In this document: piece by piece, positions 6,637 to 7,539 of the stretch | How positions within the stretch are numbered: the first letter of the stretch is position 1 | Layout of the letters: each line of letters opens with the position of its first letter | Origin: an uncultured Blautia sp. | Lineage (GTDB): Bacteria; Bacillota; Clostridia; Lachnospirales; Lachnospiraceae | NCBI GenBank assembly: GCA_946538475.1 | Contig: CAMNGN010000095.1 | Span: 1-7,539, forward strand | Length of the DNA: 7,539 nucleotides | Direction: 5' to 3' | Position numbers and translations under genes: made by a program | The notes under the pieces: model-generated | Database searches by the model: none | Seen by the model: the letters and a program-made list of their open reading frames with translations, nothing else | Told to the model about the DNA's origin: nothing

Positions 6637-6650
6637 TGTGTGTAAACAGC

Positions 6651-6692
6651 CCGGCAGCAAGAAGCAGAAAGCAGATTGCTGCCGGATTTTTT
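6651..6692 (+). terminator. Intrinsic terminator after the permease genes
   Basis: CCGGCAGCAA (6651-6660) pairs perfectly with TTGCTGCCGG (6676-6685), giving a 10-bp stem with a 15-base purine-rich loop. The stem is followed at once by A and six Ts (6687-6692). It begins 14 bases after the second permease stop. The long loop may make it leaky, which would allow read-through into the GH3 gene only 38 bp further on. Confidence 0.8.
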
Positions 6693-6730
6693 AACCATCC
6701 GGTTACCATTGACAAGAAAAGAGGTATGAT

Positions 6731-7539
6731 ATGGAAATCTATCAGGATGCAAGAAGAACTCCCGCAGAACGAGCACAAGATCTGCTCGGCAAAATGAGTT
6801 TAGAAGAAAAAATGGGCCAGATCGTCGGAGCCTGGGCACGAAGAGGAGAAGAGTGGAAACTCGATGAATCCTGTGGAATCGGCCAGATCAGTACGCTGGA
6901 ATTCCGCAGATGCGAGAGCACTGAAGAGGCAGCGGAGTGGCAGCGCAGCCTGCAGGACAGAGTCATGGCGGCAAGCCCGCACCATATTCCGGCAGTGTTT
7001 CATATGGAAGGCCTTTGCGGTGCCTTCATTCAGGATACCACAGCTTTCCCGTCGGGGGTGAACCGTGGAGCTTCTTTCGACCCCGAATTGGAACGGCAGC
7101 TGGGAGAAGTCGTGTCGAGACAGGAAGCAGCCTGCGGAATTACACAGATCCTGGCCCCGGTCCTGGATATCTCGAGGGATTCCCGCATGGGAAGGCAATC
7201 AGAGCCTTATGGAGAAGATCCGACACTTTCCGCTGCAATGGGCGTAGCCTTTACAAAAGGAATTCAGGAGACAGAGACAGCCGGACGCCGCCCGGAATCC
7301 GCGGCAAAACACTTCCTTGGATTTCACAATTCACAGGGAGGAATTCATGGAGCCAATGTGGATACGGGCGACAGGCTTCTCTACGAGATATACGGAAAAC
7401 CTTTTCAGGCTGCCATCACGGAGGCGGATCTTCGCGGAGTTATGCCCTGCTATTGTTCTATAGACGGCCTGCCGATCCATGCCTCCAAAAAGTATCTGAC
7501 GGGTCTTCTGCGGGAACAGATGGGATTTGACGGAGTGAC
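6731..7539 (+). CDS. Glycoside hydrolase family 3 enzyme, N-terminal part (cut by the window end)
   Basis: The open frame runs off the window after 269 residues without a stop; GH3 enzymes are usually 700 residues or more. Family features in order: DLLGKMSLEEKMGQI (17-31), IPAVFHMEGLCGA (86-98), FPSGVNRGASFDPEL (106-120), LAPVLDISRDSRMGR (141-155) then EPYGEDP (158-164), the substrate-binding Lys-His pair in AAKHFLGFHN (191-200), and REQMGFDGV (261-269). In the family the last motif leads directly into the Ser-Asp that carries the catalytic nucleophile, so that residue should fall within a few codons past the edge. There is no signal peptide, so the enzyme should act in the cytoplasm, removing terminal sugars from imported oligosaccharides (beta-glucosidase or beta-xylosidase type; specificity not readable). 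The start is chosen by AGAGG (6719-6724 region) about seven bases before ATG 6731; the ATG at 6726 is in another frame. No copy of the 21-bp operator precedes it. Confidence 0.9.
   Translation, partial: MEIYQDARRTPAERAQDLLGKMSLEEKMGQIVGAWARRGEEWKLDESCGIGQISTLEFRRCESTEEAAEWQRSLQDRVMAASPHHIPAVFHMEGLCGAFIQDTTAFPSGVNRGASFDPELERQLGEVVSRQEAACGITQILAPVLDISRDSRMGRQSEPYGEDPTLSAAMGVAFTKGIQETETAGRRPESAAKHFLGFHNSQGGIHGANVDTGDRLLYEIYGKPFQAAITEADLRGVMPCYCSIDGLPIHASKKYLTGLLREQMGFDGV

Noticed and set aside
6709..6730. TTGACA (6709-6714) and TATGAT (6725-6730) as a promoter for GH3
   Set aside because: The hexamers are only 10 bp apart, too short for sigma-A, and the start point would fall inside the GH3 coding sequence, so the exact TTGACA is probably chance.
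6937..7530. Open frame of 197 codons in the GH3 region
   Set aside because: It is in another frame from the GH3 coding sequence, which has continuous family motifs from 6731 to the window end; the alternative translation has none.
1..7539. A previously undescribed system
   Set aside because: All six genes belong to familiar families in a common arrangement (YesM/YesN pair, binding protein, two permeases, GH3). The unusual points are regulatory or single-residue details, not a new system.

Overview
The window looks like a carbohydrate-uptake locus of a gut-type Gram-positive Clostridia, most likely Lachnospiraceae or a close relative. This is inferred from moderate G+C, strong AGGAGG-type ribosome binding sites, a YesM/YesN-type two-component pair, and LplB/LplC-type ABC permeases with no ATPase gene beside them. 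Six genes are supported, all on the + strand. No rRNA, tRNA, CRISPR array, transposase or integrase is visible.

Layout. Positions 1-146 are a leader holding a perfect 14-bp-arm palindrome (1-32), a weaker second hairpin and only weak promoter matches. Positions 147-1910 encode a membrane sensor histidine kinase, and 1907-3013 its response regulator with an AraC-type DNA-binding domain; the two overlap by ATGA. Positions 3014-3133 hold a putative operator-promoter (copy A). Positions 3134-4597 encode the extracellular solute-binding protein. Positions 4598-4812 hold two adjacent strong hairpins followed by a second copy of the same operator-promoter (copy B). Positions 4813-5733 and 5749-6636 encode the two membrane permeases. 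A terminator-like hairpin with a T-tract follows at 6651-6692. Positions 6731-7539 encode the N-terminal part of a glycoside hydrolase family 3 enzyme, cut by the window end just before the expected catalytic aspartate.

How the parts probably work together (inference). The kinase senses an extracellular sugar or related signal and phosphorylates the regulator. The regulator would bind 21-bp-spaced direct repeats (GTCgGAAA type) that occur with the same internal spacing upstream of both the binding-protein gene and the permease genes. The binding protein delivers an oligosaccharide to the two-permease channel, powered by an ATPase encoded elsewhere, as MsmX does for related Bacillus systems. 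The cytoplasmic GH3 enzyme, which has no signal peptide, then trims the imported sugar. The substrate cannot be read from the sequence.

The gene content is a well-known type of locus and I see no novel system. The points most worth a second look are the duplicated operator-promoter module, the stacked hairpins between the binding-protein and permease genes, the Lys-to-Gln change at the switch position of the receiver domain, and the absence of a lipobox cysteine in the binding protein.
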